Assembly (NCBI GenBank): GCA_035627375.1
Contig: DASPLX010000063.1
Coordinates: 1 to 42,396, forward strand
Source of the DNA: DASPLX01 sp035627375
Lineage (GTDB): Bacteria; Pseudomonadota; Gammaproteobacteria; Burkholderiales; Burkholderiaceae_D
DNA length: 42,396 bases
Direction of reading: 5' to 3'
Shown: in pieces, positions 42,342-42,396 of the stretch
How the letters are laid out: every line of letters begins with the position of its first letter
How positions within the stretch are numbered: position 1 is the first letter of the stretch
Notes under the pieces: model-generated
What the model was told of the DNA's origin: nothing
Seen by the model: only the letters and a program-made list of their open reading frames with translations
The model's database searches: none
Program-made: the position numbers and the translations under genes

Positions 42342-42396
42342 ATGATGGATAGACGAGTGATTCTGATCACCGGCGCCAGCCGCGGTATCGGCGCGG
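42342..42396 (+). CDS. Short-chain dehydrogenase/reductase, 5' end only
   Basis: The first 18 codons of a gene running off the window: MMDRRVILITGASRGIGA. The TGASRGIG motif is the NAD(P)-binding TGxxxGIG of classical SDR enzymes. AGGAA at 42329-42333 precedes two adjacent ATGs (42342, 42345). It is divergent from the DNA glycosylase gene. The substrate cannot be told. Confidence 0.85.
   Translation, partial: MMDRRVILITGASRGIGA

Overview
The window is a GC-rich (roughly 60-65 % by eye) chromosomal segment from a betaproteobacterium of the order Burkholderiales, most likely an Oxalobacteraceae-type organism (for example a Massilia, Herbaspirillum or Noviherbaspirillum relative). The evidence is the pyruvate dehydrogenase gene set with a lipoyl-bearing E3, a Burkholderiales-type porin, a small Trp-rich membrane protein, and a betaproteobacterial proteasome homologue. 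No rRNA, tRNA, CRISPR array, insertion sequence or prophage was seen. The taxonomic call is inference from gene families, not from a marker gene.

Layout. 1-4.1 kb: ilvD, a small Trp-rich membrane protein, a class I cytochrome c and a branched-chain amino acid binding protein. 4.7-10.4 kb: a tightly packed minus-strand cluster folD - prlC - DUF4124/glutaredoxin protein - holC - DUF2486-like - dadA, the last three joined by ATGA overlaps. 10.7-17.2 kb: the pyruvate dehydrogenase operon aceE - aceF - BPH (proteasome-like peptidase) - lpdA, ending in a strong terminator. 17.5-22.5 kb: porin, an orphan PhnD-type binding protein, a PAS-containing sensor kinase and a TonB-like envelope protein. 22.5-25.4 kb: an AT-rich regulatory stretch and a secreted cyclodextrin glucanotransferase almost collinear with Bacillus/Paenibacillus enzymes. 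25.4-29.6 kb: two GNAT acetyltransferases, an ArgD-type aminotransferase with a leader ORF and terminator ahead of it, a [2Fe-2S] flavin reductase and an NAD-dependent epimerase. 30-33.5 kb: a Cpx-like envelope stress module (Spy/CpxP-like protein divergent from cpxR-cpxA) with two exact CpxR boxes. 33.5-39.2 kb: a GspE/PilB-type ATPase, a spermidine synthase-like protein, a small protein coupled to a REC-histidine kinase, and an HDOD protein. 39.2-41.5 kb: a lower-GC two-gene unit of unknown function, one member carrying an HEXXH zinc-peptidase signature. The end holds a deoxyinosine/uracil-DNA glycosylase and the 5' end of an SDR gene.

The items most worth following are: (1) the proteasome-like gene buried inside the PDH operon; (2) a promoter - short ORF with three consecutive Arg codons - intrinsic terminator ahead of the arginine-biosynthesis-type aminotransferase, which looks like an attenuator; (3) the CGTase, with a promoter containing a perfect 13-bp palindrome and a second copy 174 bp upstream; (4) the unknown metallopeptidase pair; (5) the tandem CpxR boxes. 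All functional statements rest on motif recognition from the sequence and remembered family knowledge; no database search was run.
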